From: CAJQLB01 sp041392065
Lineage (GTDB): Bacteria; Bacteroidota; Bacteroidia; Flavobacteriales; Flavobacteriaceae
NCBI GenBank assembly: GCA_041392065.1
Contig: JAWKMU010000006.1
Location: 186,001-250,000 of the forward strand
Direction of reading: 5' to 3'
DNA: 64,000 nucleotides
Under the pieces are notes generated by a model, which had not been told where the DNA came from, did no database searches, and worked only from the letters and a program-made list of their open reading frames with translations. Positions 1 to 8,736 of the stretch are shown piece after piece. The position numbers and the translations under genes were made by a program. Positions within the stretch are counted from its first letter, which is position 1; each line of letters opens with the position of its first letter.

Positions 1-757
1 TAAGGTTATAGGTGCCATTTTAATTTGGATTGTTGGTTCTTGGGCTATTAAAAAAATCATGAAAGCCATAAAAACCATAATGACAAAGCGAGAATACGAT
101 GAAAGCCTTCAAAAATTTCTGCTTAATCTCATAAACTGGATTTTAAAAATACTATTAATCATTACGCTTTTAGGCACTTTAGGAGTACCAACAACATCGT
201 TTGCAGCTATTATAGCAGCAGCTGGTTTAGCTATTGGTTTAGCCTTACAAGGTAGTTTGGGTAATTTTGCAGGAGGAGTATTAATTATGATATTTAAGCC
301 TTTTAAAATTGGTGATCTTATTGAAGCTCAAGGAGAGCTTGGCGTGGTAAAAGAAATTGAAATATTTACAACCAAACTTACTGGACTTTCCAATAGGGAA
401 ATCATAATTCCTAATGGAGCTTTGTCTAACGGAAATATTATTAACTATACCACCGAAGGAACTCGACGTGTTGATTTAAATTTTGGTGTTGGCTATGAAT
501 CTGACATTAAGAAAACCAAGGAAGTGTTAATGAATGTGCTTACATCTAATCCTTTGGTGCTAAAAGAGCCAGCTCCAACAGTAAACGTTTCAGAATTGGC
601 TGATAGTTCTATAAATTTTGCTGTAAGACCTTGGTGCAAATCAGAGCATTATTGGGATGTGTATTTTGGTATTACAGAACAAACCAAAGAAGCTCTTGAT
701 GCTGCAGGAATTGAAATTCCTTATCCACATCAAGTTGAAATACAGAAACAAGGTTAA
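1..757 (+). CDS. MscS family mechanosensitive channel (5' truncated by window edge)
   Basis: Small-conductance mechanosensitive channel of the inner membrane, which releases solutes on hypo-osmotic shock. The reading frame is open from base 2, before the first visible ATG at 59. The residues before that ATG are a hydrophobic helix ending in AIKKIM, as expected upstream in this family, so the true start lies outside the window. Visible parts are a membrane helix around residues 25-50 after the ATG, then the glycine/alanine-rich pore helix (AAAGLAIGLALQGSLGNF), the FKPFKIGD turn into the beta domain, and the alpha/beta C-terminal domain. Homologues are about 280 residues, so little is missing. 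The stop overlaps the stop of the convergent tsaB by four bases, leaving no room for a separate terminator. Confidence 0.93.
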   Translation, partial: KVIGAILIWIVGSWAIKKIMKAIKTIMTKREYDESLQKFLLNLINWILKILLIITLLGTLGVPTTSFAAIIAAAGLAIGLALQGSLGNFAGGVLIMIFKPFKIGDLIEAQGELGVVKEIEIFTTKLTGLSNREIIIPNGALSNGNIINYTTEGTRRVDLNFGVGYESDIKKTKEVLMNVLTSNPLVLKEPAPTVNVSELADSSINFAVRPWCKSEHYWDVYFGITEQTKEALDAAGIEIPYPHQVEIQKQG

Positions 758-1425
758 GACTTTGGCTTAATAGCCACAAAATCTTTTAAATAATAAGGCT
801 CAAAATAGGCGACATCTTCGATGTCGCTTTTTTTATACTTGTTAAAAGACAATAAACTCATCTGGTTTGCAGATGGCAATTTACCTTCAATAAAAACAGC
901 ATTTTCATGTGAGATGAGCTCTTTTGTTTTTGCAACACCATTGCCAATAAACGTCACTTTTGATTCCTCTAAAAAAAAATTAAATGATTCGTTATTGAGT
1001 ACTTGTGCTTGAGTTTCTCTGATTCTGTTATAGTTATTATCAAACACTGCGGAATAGACCTCTAAACGTCTAGCATCAAGCATTGGGACAATTATTCCAT
1101 CATTAGTTTTGACTTGATATGCTAATGCTTCTAAAGTAGAGATAGCAATTAATGGCTTCCCTAATGCGAAACACAAACCCTTTGCTGCCGAAACACCTAT
1201 ACGCAATCCTGTATACGAGCCTGGACCTTTGCTTACTGCGATGGCTTCTAACTGAGAAGGTTTTATTTTACCTTGTTTTAAAACTTTTTCAATGAATACG
1301 TGGAGCTTTTCGGCATGTGAGTAATTATTATCGTAATCCTCCATTAAAACTAAAGTCCCTCCTTCAAAAGAAAGAGAGACTGAGCAGTTTGTTGTAGAAG
1401 TTTCTATGTTTAATATATAAGCCAC
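754..1425 (-). CDS. tsaB: tRNA threonylcarbamoyladenosine biosynthesis protein TsaB
   Basis: TsaB is the scaffold partner of TsaD in making the t6A base at position 37 of ANN-decoding tRNAs, in the cytoplasm. The protein has the ASKHA-fold opening ILNIETST and the segment SKGPGSYTGLRIGVSAAKG typical of TsaB. Its 223 residues match the family length and lack the C-terminal metal site of TsaD. The start codon is GTG, and no ATG exists near the N-terminus. It lies two bases after the TolC-type gene stop, so it is the last gene of the efflux operon by position, although the functions are unrelated. It converges on the MscS gene with a four-base overlap. Confidence 0.93.
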   Translation of the reverse strand: MAYILNIETSTTNCSVSLSFEGGTLVLMEDYDNNYSHAEKLHVFIEKVLKQGKIKPSQLEAIAVSKGPGSYTGLRIGVSAAKGLCFALGKPLIAISTLEALAYQVKTNDGIIVPMLDARRLEVYSAVFDNNYNRIRETQAQVLNNESFNFFLEESKVTFIGNGVAKTKELISHENAVFIEGKLPSANQMSLLSFNKYKKSDIEDVAYFEPYYLKDFVAIKPKS

Positions 1426-1427
1426 TA

Positions 1428-2756
1428 TTAATCTAGTGTAATCGGTTTACCTGAAAAAAAGTCTAATACTTTTGTTCTAAATACGAAGTCGTATTTTGCA
1501 TTTGTCATTGCATTTTGTGCATTGATTAACCTTATTCTTGCTTGTTCAAGATTAAAAGCATTCATATTACCAATATTATAACGCTCTAATGAGTTATCGA
1601 AAGCTAATTGTTGAGATTCTAAAGATTCTTTTGCAGCTAAATAACTATTAAAAGCTGCCTTTGCATCAGCAAATGCCCTTTGAATATTAGTCTCAAGATT
1701 TAATTTTTGTTGTTCTAAATTTAACTTAGCATTGTCTTCTCTAATTTTAGCTTGAGCTACTGCTGTCCTGTTTTGAAATCTAGAAAAAATAGGGATATTC
1801 ACATTTAATCTAAAATTATGTCCCTTGTTTACATCTAGTTCTTTAAAAAAAGATTGTTTAAGAAAATCACTGTCTGATTCACTCCAAGTAGAACCAAATC
1901 CATATCCTAAAGATACTGATGGATAAAAACCTGATTTAGAAATTTCAGTACTTACTTTAGAATTTTCGATATTTTTTTCAGCAACTTTAATTTCATTTCT
2001 ATTCTCATAAGCATAATTTAGAATAGGTTTAACATCATTATACAGTAAATTATTACTTGGTGTATCTACATCAATAATTTCAACATCAAAACCGTCATAA
2101 GGAACTTGTAACAATTGAGAAAGGGACAAAAGTGCCAAATCATAATTGTTTTGAGCAGTAGTAAGGTTTTGTTTATCTGTTGCAAATGTCGCTTCAGCAT
2201 CAAAAACATCTGCACGTGCTTGAACTCCAGCTTCAACAAGTTGTTTTACTTGATCAACTTGCTTTTCTGAAAATTCATACTGTGCCTTAGCAGTTTCTAA
2301 ATTTTCTCTATTAAACAAAACATTTAAATAGGTGTTAGCCACATTTAAAGCAATGTCATCCTTAATTCTAGCTAAATCTAATTCATTAGTTTCAAGTGTT
2401 AATCCTGCTTGCTTTTTTATGTTGTAATTTCTGAAGCCATTAAATATTGTTTGATTTACGCTGAAATTATAGTTAAAGGAATTGTTCACAACATTATTCA
2501 ATCGTTGATTACTTACAGGGTCGAATCCTGATCCAATATTAACTCCTTGTCCTGCACTTGCGCTAACATTAGGGAGAAAATTCCCTTTTGCAGCAATAAT
2601 ATCTTGCTCATTTAATAATAATGTATTTTGAGCTTGTTTTACAGAGATGTTATTTTCTAATGCTTGTTCCACGCATTCTTGGAGTGTCCATTTTTTATTT
2701 TGCGAAAATCCTGAGACGCAGATTAATAAGGCAATCACTGTTAGTTTAAGCTTCAT
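1428..2756 (-). CDS. TolC family outer membrane efflux protein
   Basis: Outer-membrane channel of a tripartite exporter. It is predicted as 442 residues with a signal peptide (MKLKLTVIALLICVSGFSQ), then the long heptad-rich helices and two repeats of an outer-membrane efflux protein, including NIPIFSRFQNR in the second beta region. An earlier ATG at 2783 would overlap the adaptor gene and add a charged nonapeptide before the signal peptide. I chose 2756, which gives a clean signal sequence and a 10-base gap. It follows the adaptor, two permeases and ATPase on the same strand, so the operon encodes a whole MacAB-TolC-like pump. The substrate cannot be read from sequence. Confidence 0.9.
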   Translation of the reverse strand: MKLKLTVIALLICVSGFSQNKKWTLQECVEQALENNISVKQAQNTLLLNEQDIIAAKGNFLPNVSASAGQGVNIGSGFDPVSNQRLNNVVNNSFNYNFSVNQTIFNGFRNYNIKKQAGLTLETNELDLARIKDDIALNVANTYLNVLFNRENLETAKAQYEFSEKQVDQVKQLVEAGVQARADVFDAEATFATDKQNLTTAQNNYDLALLSLSQLLQVPYDGFDVEIIDVDTPSNNLLYNDVKPILNYAYENRNEIKVAEKNIENSKVSTEISKSGFYPSVSLGYGFGSTWSESDSDFLKQSFFKELDVNKGHNFRLNVNIPIFSRFQNRTAVAQAKIREDNAKLNLEQQKLNLETNIQRAFADAKAAFNSYLAAKESLESQQLAFDNSLERYNIGNMNAFNLEQARIRLINAQNAMTNAKYDFVFRTKVLDFFSGKPITLD

Positions 2757-2766
2757 TTGGCTTTTA

Positions 2767-3885
2767 TTAATTGTTTTCTTCATCTTTTTCTTCTTCTCTT
2801 ACTTTGTTCCAAACTTTAATTTTATCACCTTCTTTAATGCCATCTTTAATTTCAACATTTATGCCATCTGATAGACCTAAATCTACATCAACTTTTTTAA
2901 ATGTTCCGTCTTCTTTTTGTACTTCAACAAAAGGTTTTTCGGTTATTCTGTTGAATTGCAGCAATGCTTCTTTAATACAAAGTACACTATCTTTACTCTC
3001 AATTTCTATTTCGGCATTAGCACTATATCCAGCTCTAATTCTGGTGGATTGCTCAACGGTTACATCTGCTTTTATGGTAAACTGTACAGCTCCATTTTCT
3101 TCAATGCCTTTTGGTGCAACAAAAATCAATTTTGCAGGAAATTGCTGTTCGTTAAGCGCGCCTAAAACCACTGCAATATCTTTGCCTTCTTCAAGTTTAC
3201 CAACTTCAGATTCGTCAACTTTACCTTCAAAAATCATTTTGCTCATATCAGCCACAGTAGCGATGGTTGTTCCTGCATTGAAGTTGTTACTTTCAATTAC
3301 TTGGTCTCCTTCCCTAACTGGAATTGATAGAATAGTTCCTGAAATTTGAGCTACAATATTTGTGTTAGCTCCAGTGCCACTTGACAAAGAACCTTTTTTA
3401 ATAATTTGATAGTCATTTTGAGCTTGTGCCAAAGATTCTTTTGCTTGATTCATTGACAGTTCGCTGTTTTCAAAATCTTGTTTTGAAATTACTCCTTTTT
3501 CAAAAAGCACTTTGTTTCGGTTGTAAAGCGTGTTAGCATTATCAAAGCTTAATCTTGCCGAATTGATTCTACTGTTGGCACTAACCAAACTTTGCTCGTT
3601 AGGTACAACTCTAATCTTGGCAATAAGGTCTCCTTTTTTTACTATGTTGCCTTCTTCTACCAAAATTTGATCGACAATACCAGACACTTGAGGTTTTAAC
3701 TCAATTTCTTCTTCTGGGTTCAATTTCCCTGTTGCCACAACTTTAGAGTCTATAGATGTATAGTATGGCTCATCTAAATCAAAATCGACAACCTCTGCTG
3801 TGTTTGCCTTTTTAAAATATGCCAATACCCAAATAAGTAGAAATAATAATACTATTCCTATAATGATCTTTACTGTTTTTTTCAT
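2767..3885 (-). CDS. Periplasmic adaptor (membrane fusion protein, MacA/HlyD type)
   Basis: Adaptor that links the inner-membrane ABC permeases to the outer-membrane channel. An N-terminal membrane anchor (residues about 5-25) is followed by a lipoyl/barrel-sandwich half (LKPQVSGIVDQILVEEGNIV), an alpha-helical hairpin around residues 110-165, the second lipoyl half (VAQISGTILSIPVREGDQV), and beta-barrel and membrane-proximal domains. Its 372 residues fit the family. The C-terminus ends in an acidic/lysine tail (EEEKDEENN). It lies 26 bases after the permease gene and just before the TolC-type gene. Its lack of a signal peptidase site and the ABC neighbours favour MacA over an RND adaptor. 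Confidence 0.9.
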   Translation of the reverse strand: MKKTVKIIIGIVLLFLLIWVLAYFKKANTAEVVDFDLDEPYYTSIDSKVVATGKLNPEEEIELKPQVSGIVDQILVEEGNIVKKGDLIAKIRVVPNEQSLVSANSRINSARLSFDNANTLYNRNKVLFEKGVISKQDFENSELSMNQAKESLAQAQNDYQIIKKGSLSSGTGANTNIVAQISGTILSIPVREGDQVIESNNFNAGTTIATVADMSKMIFEGKVDESEVGKLEEGKDIAVVLGALNEQQFPAKLIFVAPKGIEENGAVQFTIKADVTVEQSTRIRAGYSANAEIEIESKDSVLCIKEALLQFNRITEKPFVEVQKEDGTFKKVDVDLGLSDGINVEIKDGIKEGDKIKVWNKVREEEKDEENN

Positions 3886-3911
3886 TTTTTAATTAATATA
3901 ATGTTGGTTTT

Positions 3912-5159
3912 TTATTCTTCTCTTAATGCTTCAATTGGTTTAATGCTTGTTGCTTTAAATGCTGGAATTAATCCTATTAGAGTTCCCAAAATGACTAATA
4001 TTAGTAAGGCAACAAAAACAATACCTATTGAAACCGAAGCATTTACAAAGGTAGCTTCATCACCTTGCCCAAGGGTTTTGTCTATTAATATTAATATCCA
4101 ACCTCCACTTAAAATTCCAAAAAGACCAGCAATAAGTGTTAAAAAAACCGCTTCAACTACAATTTGTCTTTTAATTTCAAATGGTGTTGCTCCTAAGGCT
4201 CGTCTTACTCCTATTTCTTTGGTTCGTTCTTTTACTGTTATGAGTAAGATATTGCCAATAGCAAATACTCCTGCTATTAAGGTTGCAATGCCAACAAACC
4301 AAGTTAAAAACTGCATTCCTTTTAAAAAACCTTCAACACTCTTGAACATATCTCCTAAATTAAAGCTACCAAAGGCTCTTTTGTCTTCAGGATGTATTTT
4401 ATGAAAGTTTCTCAACGATAATTTAATATCTTCTTCAACTTGTTTAATATCGTATTCAGGCTTTCCTGTAATCATCATCCAACCAATATTATCGCCTTGA
4501 TTAAATATTTGTTGAAAGGTTGAAAAAGGAATGTGTATTTCGGTTTGAGGACCTCCAAATGGAGATGTTTCGAAAACACCAACGACTTTGAAATTGATGT
4601 TGTTTATTTTAATAAGCTTGTCAAATGGGTCTTCATCTTTTTCAAAAAGCTGTTTATAAATATCTTCAGAAATTACAGCTACTTTTCTGTTGTTGTCAAT
4701 ATCTGTTTGATTTATAAAACGTCCTTGACCTTTTATGAGTTTCTTTTTTTGAACCACATCTAGCAATGGATAATCACCAGCTATGCCATAAGTTCCAGAT
4801 AAAGTATTTCTAACCACAAAACTACTTCTTTGGTTACGTGGCACCACAAACTCTATTCCTTCAATGTTTTCTTGTATACGCTGTGCATCGCTTAGTTTAA
4901 GCCTTACTGCTCTACCTTCCTGAAAACCCTTAAAAGGCTTGCTTGTGCTTTGTCCCCAAATAAACACACTATTGGTAGCAAAATCGCTAAACTGACGATT
5001 AAAGCTATTTTCGATACCACGAGCAGCACCAAGTAAAGCAATGAGTAATAAAATTCCCCACCAAACACCAACCATCGTTATGATAGTTCTGAGTTTGTTT
5101 TTACTCATGCTGTCAAGCACTTCTTGCCAAGTATCTCTATCAAATAAAAATTTAATCAT
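3912..5159 (-). CDS. ABC transporter permease, MacB/FtsX type (second of pair)
   Basis: Inner-membrane permease of the MacB family. The architecture is one helix at residues about 20-45, a large periplasmic domain (MacB_PCD) to about residue 275, then three helices with the FtsX-type signature KERTKEIGVRRALGA before helix 3. Length 415 is usual for a permease without fused ATPase. It begins one base after the stop of the preceding permease, so the two are probably translationally coupled and form a heterodimer served by the single ATPase encoded upstream. The mechanism would be mechanotransmission pushing periplasmic substrate into the TolC channel. Substrate unknown. Confidence 0.92.
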   Translation of the reverse strand: MIKFLFDRDTWQEVLDSMSKNKLRTIITMVGVWWGILLLIALLGAARGIENSFNRQFSDFATNSVFIWGQSTSKPFKGFQEGRAVRLKLSDAQRIQENIEGIEFVVPRNQRSSFVVRNTLSGTYGIAGDYPLLDVVQKKKLIKGQGRFINQTDIDNNRKVAVISEDIYKQLFEKDEDPFDKLIKINNINFKVVGVFETSPFGGPQTEIHIPFSTFQQIFNQGDNIGWMMITGKPEYDIKQVEEDIKLSLRNFHKIHPEDKRAFGSFNLGDMFKSVEGFLKGMQFLTWFVGIATLIAGVFAIGNILLITVKERTKEIGVRRALGATPFEIKRQIVVEAVFLTLIAGLFGILSGGWILILIDKTLGQGDEATFVNASVSIGIVFVALLILVILGTLIGLIPAFKATSIKPIEALREE

Positions 5160-5160
5160 A

Positions 5161-6393
5161 TTAATCGTCCCTTAGTGCTACAATTGGTTTTATTTGTGAA
5201 GCTCTTTTTGCTGGTAAGTATCCTGCAAGAGTTCCTGCCAAAACAAGTACAATAGTTGCTGAAACCACTATATTTGTGCTTACTCCAGCATCTTTAATAA
5301 AGTAATCTGCAAGCATTGGGTTTGCCCATTTTAAAACTCCAACGCCAAGTATTAATCCCAAATAACCAGTAATTGCTGTAATTAAGATTGACTCTAATAA
5401 AATTAAAGCAACGATATTTTTTGGAGGTGCACCAAGGGCCTTTCTGATACCTATTTCTTTGGTTCTTTCTTTAACAATAAAAATCATGATATTGCTAATA
5501 CCAACAATGCCAGCAATTAAAGTTCCAAGTCCAATTACTACGATAATCATACCTAAAGCGCCTTCAAATTGAGAAACAGCTTTATTTTGGCTTGCCATAT
5601 TAAAAACCCTTATAGCACTTTGGTCTGTTGGAGCTACTGAAAAACGGTCTTTTAATCGTTTAGTTAATTTATTACTAAATGCAATAGCTTCATCAACACT
5701 TAAGTCTGGGTTATATCCTAAATTGATTTGATCTACATAATCATTATTACCATAGAGCAATTGAGCTGTTGATGCTGGCATATAAATAAGACGTTCTTCG
5801 TTGTCATTGCCATCATCTGAAAAAACTCCAACCACTTTGTATTGTATTCCGCTTAGGTTAATATAAGCTCCAAGAGCAGATTCTGTAGAAAGGAATAAAT
5901 CTTCTTCAACTAGTCTTCCAATAACAATGACTTTGCTTTTGTTTGTTAGATCCAGCTGAGAGATATAACGACCTTTATTCATTATTGATTTTTCCAGAAA
6001 CTGATGGTCTGGGTTCACAGCTCTTACTGTGTAATTGTTTTTTTCGCCTTTGTATGAAGCGTTTACGTTTTTATAAATTCTAACACTACTGTATTGAATT
6101 TCATCTTTATATTCATTGTTAATATAATCGAAGTCTTCATTTTTAAATTGAATTCTCCTTCCAGCTTGAAGCCCATTATAGGCTTTAGTTGTTCTTCCAG
6201 AATTTATAAAAATGGCGTTAATGGCATCGTCTGCAAAGCCTTCTTGAAATGTATTGCCTAGACCATTTGCAATACCAATTAAAATGGTAAATAATAAAAT
6301 GGCAAAAGCAACCGTAAAACCAGACAATATAGATCTTGTTCTGTTTTTATTGATGCTCTGAAATATTTCGCGCCAAAGGTCTAAATCAAACAT
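5161..6393 (-). CDS. ABC transporter permease, MacB/FtsX type (first of pair)
   Basis: Paralogue of the following permease with the same plan: helix at residues about 20-45, periplasmic MacB_PCD domain, and three C-terminal helices preceded by KERTKEIGIRKALGAP. At 410 residues it is full length. Its start overlaps the end of the ATPase gene by eight bases, and its stop lies one base before the next permease start. This is tight packing of subunits made in fixed ratio. Most MacB systems use a fused ATPase-permease homodimer. Here ATPase and two different permeases are separate genes, a common arrangement in Bacteroidetes. Confidence 0.92.
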   Translation of the reverse strand: MFDLDLWREIFQSINKNRTRSILSGFTVAFAILLFTILIGIANGLGNTFQEGFADDAINAIFINSGRTTKAYNGLQAGRRIQFKNEDFDYINNEYKDEIQYSSVRIYKNVNASYKGEKNNYTVRAVNPDHQFLEKSIMNKGRYISQLDLTNKSKVIVIGRLVEEDLFLSTESALGAYINLSGIQYKVVGVFSDDGNDNEERLIYMPASTAQLLYGNNDYVDQINLGYNPDLSVDEAIAFSNKLTKRLKDRFSVAPTDQSAIRVFNMASQNKAVSQFEGALGMIIVVIGLGTLIAGIVGISNIMIFIVKERTKEIGIRKALGAPPKNIVALILLESILITAITGYLGLILGVGVLKWANPMLADYFIKDAGVSTNIVVSATIVLVLAGTLAGYLPAKRASQIKPIVALRDD

Positions 6394-7087
6394 GTTGTGA
6401 AGCTCTTACTTGATTAACTCTTTTATCTTCCATAATAAGTCCGTCTTTAAGCCTTACAATTCTCTTACACATTTCGGCAATATCTTCTTCGTGAGTCACA
6501 ATTAATATGGTCTTTCCTTCGTCGTTCAATTGTTGAAGAAACTCCATAATCTCATAAGATGTAGTGGTATCTAAGGCTCCTGTTGGTTCGTCAGCCAACA
6601 ATAATTTAGGGTTTGCTGCAAGTGCTCTGGCTATAGCCACACGTTGTTTTTGACCACCAGATAATTCGCTTGGTAAGTGGTGAGCCCAATCTAATAAGCC
6701 TACTTTTTCTAAGTGAAATTTTCCTTTTTCTAGGCGTTCTTTACGTTTTAAGCCTTGGTAATATAAAGGTAATGCTACGTTTTCGAGTGCATTTTTATAA
6801 TTAATAAGGTTAAAGGACTGGAAAATAAACCCTAAAAATTTATTTCTATATACAGCAGCTTTCTTTTCTGTAAGGTTTTTAATAGGTACTCCATCTAAAA
6901 TATAATCACCAGAATCTGCCTCATCAAGCATTCCAATAATATTAAGAAGTGTTGATTTTCCTGAACCTGAAGAACCCATTATGGCTACCATCTCTCCACT
7001 TTCTACTTCAAGATCGATGCCTTTAAGTACGTGCAAACTGGAATCACCTATGGGATAAGATTTGTGTAGTTGGTTGATTTTTAACAT
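6386..7087 (-). CDS. ABC transporter ATP-binding protein (MacB/LolD type)
   Basis: ATPase subunit that powers the two downstream permeases. It has Walker A (GSSGSGKST), Q-loop (FQSFNLI), signature LSGGQKQR, Walker B with the LolD/MacB-type continuation (LLADEPTGALD), and the switch histidine in IVTHE. Its 233 residues are a single nucleotide-binding domain with no membrane part. It is the first gene of the efflux operon. The 89-base gap upstream shows no convincing promoter by eye, only a weak box (GACCTTTG). LolD-type lipoprotein release is an alternative, but the adaptor and TolC gene downstream favour efflux. Confidence 0.93.
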   Translation of the reverse strand: MLKINQLHKSYPIGDSSLHVLKGIDLEVESGEMVAIMGSSGSGKSTLLNIIGMLDEADSGDYILDGVPIKNLTEKKAAVYRNKFLGFIFQSFNLINYKNALENVALPLYYQGLKRKERLEKGKFHLEKVGLLDWAHHLPSELSGGQKQRVAIARALAANPKLLLADEPTGALDTTTSYEIMEFLQQLNDEGKTILIVTHEEDIAEMCKRIVRLKDGLIMEDKRVNQVRASQHV

Positions 7088-7176
7088 AGTTAGTGTCTTT
7101 TAGCTTGACGCTATAGCAATTAGACTACAAAGGTCTTTATTTGTTACATTTTTAAGCTTAATTAAATGTTAAAATG

Positions 7177-7398
7177 CTATTTATTGCTCAATTTTCGATA
7201 AATAAAGTACGCCAAACCTCCAATTAAAACATAAGGAATGACCATTAAATATACGATTCCGTTATTTACACCTTTAGCTGTGCTTTGTCCGTCTTCACTT
7301 TCTAATACAGCACGACACATGGCGCATTGTGCTTCTACAACATTGAAAAAAAGCAATATTACTACTAATAAGACGATATGTTTTTTTGAAAGGTTCAA
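7177..7398 (-). CDS. Small CxxC membrane protein of the oxidase assembly cluster, unknown function
   Basis: I do not recognise a named family. From a TTG at 7398 that overlaps the DUF420 stop, the product is 73 residues. It has a lysine-started signal peptide (SKKHIVLLVVILLFFNVVEA) with likely cleavage before Gln24, then Cys25-Ala-Met-Cys28, a short hydrophilic stretch, and one membrane helix (IVYLMVIPYVLIGGLAYFIY) near the C-terminus. An ATG at 7455 in the same frame would add 19 unlikely residues inside the DUF420 gene, so I prefer TTG. The CxxC next to the predicted mature N-terminus, and its place after Sco1 and DUF420, suggest a role in copper delivery or thiol chemistry for the oxidase. 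That role is inference. Confidence 0.7.
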   Translation of the reverse strand: MNLSKKHIVLLVVILLFFNVVEAQCAMCRAVLESEDGQSTAKGVNNGIVYLMVIPYVLIGGLAYFIYRKLSNK

Positions 7399-7916
7399 TA
7401 GTAAGGAGAAATCATTATGTACACTAAAACACCAGAGACTGCTACATATAACCAAAGAGGAAATGTTATTCGTGCAATTTTTTTATGTTTTTCAAAGTTT
7501 TGAGTTATGGCTTTAACATAAGTAATCAACACGAAAGGAATGACAACCACAGATAAAATAATGTGAGTAATTAAAATAAAATAATACACATATTTTAGCG
7601 CTCCTTCTCCACCATATTTTGTAGAATCACTCGTCATGTGATAAGCCACATACATAACTAAAAACATAACTGAACATATAATTGCAGCTTGCATTAATCG
7701 TTGATGTAGCTTTATTTTTTTATTGTTTATGGCCCAAAAAGCAATAATTAAAAGCAATGCAGTTAATGCATTTATTGAAGCATAAATTGGCGGCAAAAAA
7801 TTAAGCGGTTCAACATTTGGTATTTTAATACCAAATAATGCGGCAACTATAATTGGTATTACAACTGATAAAACAATAATTAGTTTATTATATTTTTTTT
7901 CGTCTTGAACGCTCAT
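7395..7916 (-). CDS. DUF420 membrane protein, oxidase-associated
   Basis: A 173-residue polytopic protein with about five hydrophobic helices, including a histidine in a membrane segment (VMYVAYHMTSDS) and another in YYFILITHIILSV. These match the DUF420 family, which has long been found next to cytochrome oxidase genes (the CtaM/YozB group, needed for aa3 oxidase activity in some Gram-positives). It sits directly after Sco1 with a one-base gap and overlaps the following CxxC mini-gene. This supports co-translation in an oxidase assembly unit. The biochemical role in Bacteroidetes is not established. Confidence 0.85.
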   Translation of the reverse strand: MSVQDEKKYNKLIIVLSVVIPIIVAALFGIKIPNVEPLNFLPPIYASINALTALLLIIAFWAINNKKIKLHQRLMQAAIICSVMFLVMYVAYHMTSDSTKYGGEGALKYVYYFILITHIILSVVVIPFVLITYVKAITQNFEKHKKIARITFPLWLYVAVSGVLVYIMISPYY

Positions 7917-7917
7917 A

Positions 7918-8661
7918 TTATTCTTTTAAAAGTTTTGAGATATCTTCTTTTAGGAAGGTTATTTCTTCTTTCATACCATCTTCATCATATTGTTGTTCTT
8001 CTGAAATGATCCCATTATAAAATATCATAGGATTACCATAATCGTCAAATCTTGATCTTATAAATCCGTTTTTGTCAATGAGTGCAAAATTACCTGAATG
8101 CTCAAAACCTCCTTCAACAGTTTCGTCTTCTGCTGTATATAGATTGAAACCTTCGTTTGCTAATTTATAAATAGCATCCTGCTCTCCAGTCATTAAGTGC
8201 CAATTTGGGTTTGTAACTCCATATTTTTCAGCATATGCCTTTAAAACTTCTGGTGTATCGTAATTTGGATTAATAGTGAATGACGCAACACCAAAGTTAT
8301 CAATGCCTTCAAAATTCTTTTGAATTTTAACCAAATTACTATTCATTCTTGGGCAAATAGTTGGGCAAGTTGTGAAGAAAAATTCAACTAAATAAACTTT
8401 ACCCAAATAATCTTTATTTGAAATTGTATCTCCATTCTGATTAATAAAACTAAAATCTGGAACTTTTTTAGGTTCTCCATTAATGTCTAAAAATGCTAAT
8501 TTAGTGTCATCACTAACTTTTGTGCTTACATTTTTTGATCTGCTTTCTTCTCTCGTTACGTCATCGCTTTTAATTCTATCGACTATTCGTGGAATAAAAA
8601 TAATTCCGAAAACGAGAATAATTAATGCAATGCCTACGTATGAATAATTAGATTTTTTCAT
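7918..8661 (-). CDS. SCO family copper chaperone (Sco1/SenC)
   Basis: Membrane-anchored thioredoxin-fold protein that delivers copper to, or reduces, the CuA site of oxidase subunit II on the periplasmic side. Taking the ATG at 8661 (a TTG two codons earlier is possible), it has an anchor at residues 8-25 and the copper motif TCPTICP with Cys99 and Cys103. The third ligand His188 lies in EHSGNFALID. All three ligands are present, so it should be functional. It heads a group with DUF420 and the CAMC mini-protein and lies about 20 kb from coxB itself. Confidence 0.93.
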   Translation of the reverse strand: MKKSNYSYVGIALIILVFGIIFIPRIVDRIKSDDVTREESRSKNVSTKVSDDTKLAFLDINGEPKKVPDFSFINQNGDTISNKDYLGKVYLVEFFFTTCPTICPRMNSNLVKIQKNFEGIDNFGVASFTINPNYDTPEVLKAYAEKYGVTNPNWHLMTGEQDAIYKLANEGFNLYTAEDETVEGGFEHSGNFALIDKNGFIRSRFDDYGNPMIFYNGIISEEQQYDEDGMKEEITFLKEDISKLLKE

Positions 8662-8736
8662 CTGCAAATATTTATTGTTTTTTATAGGTCAGATGTAATG
8701 CCTATATCATATATTTTTATAAGTGCTAACATATAG

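Noticed and set aside
2771..3349. 192-codon open frame on the plus strand opposite the adaptor gene
   Set aside because: Serine/leucine-rich product with no domain, fully antisense to a well-supported gene; a shadow frame of an AT-rich gene.
3901..4404. 167-codon plus-strand frame opposite the MacB-type permease
   Set aside because: Antisense shadow. The opposite strand has clear FtsX/MacB motifs.
7141..7176. Terminator between the CxxC mini-gene and the ABC operon
   Set aside because: Only an imperfect AT stem can be drawn, with no GC pairs and no clear U-run.
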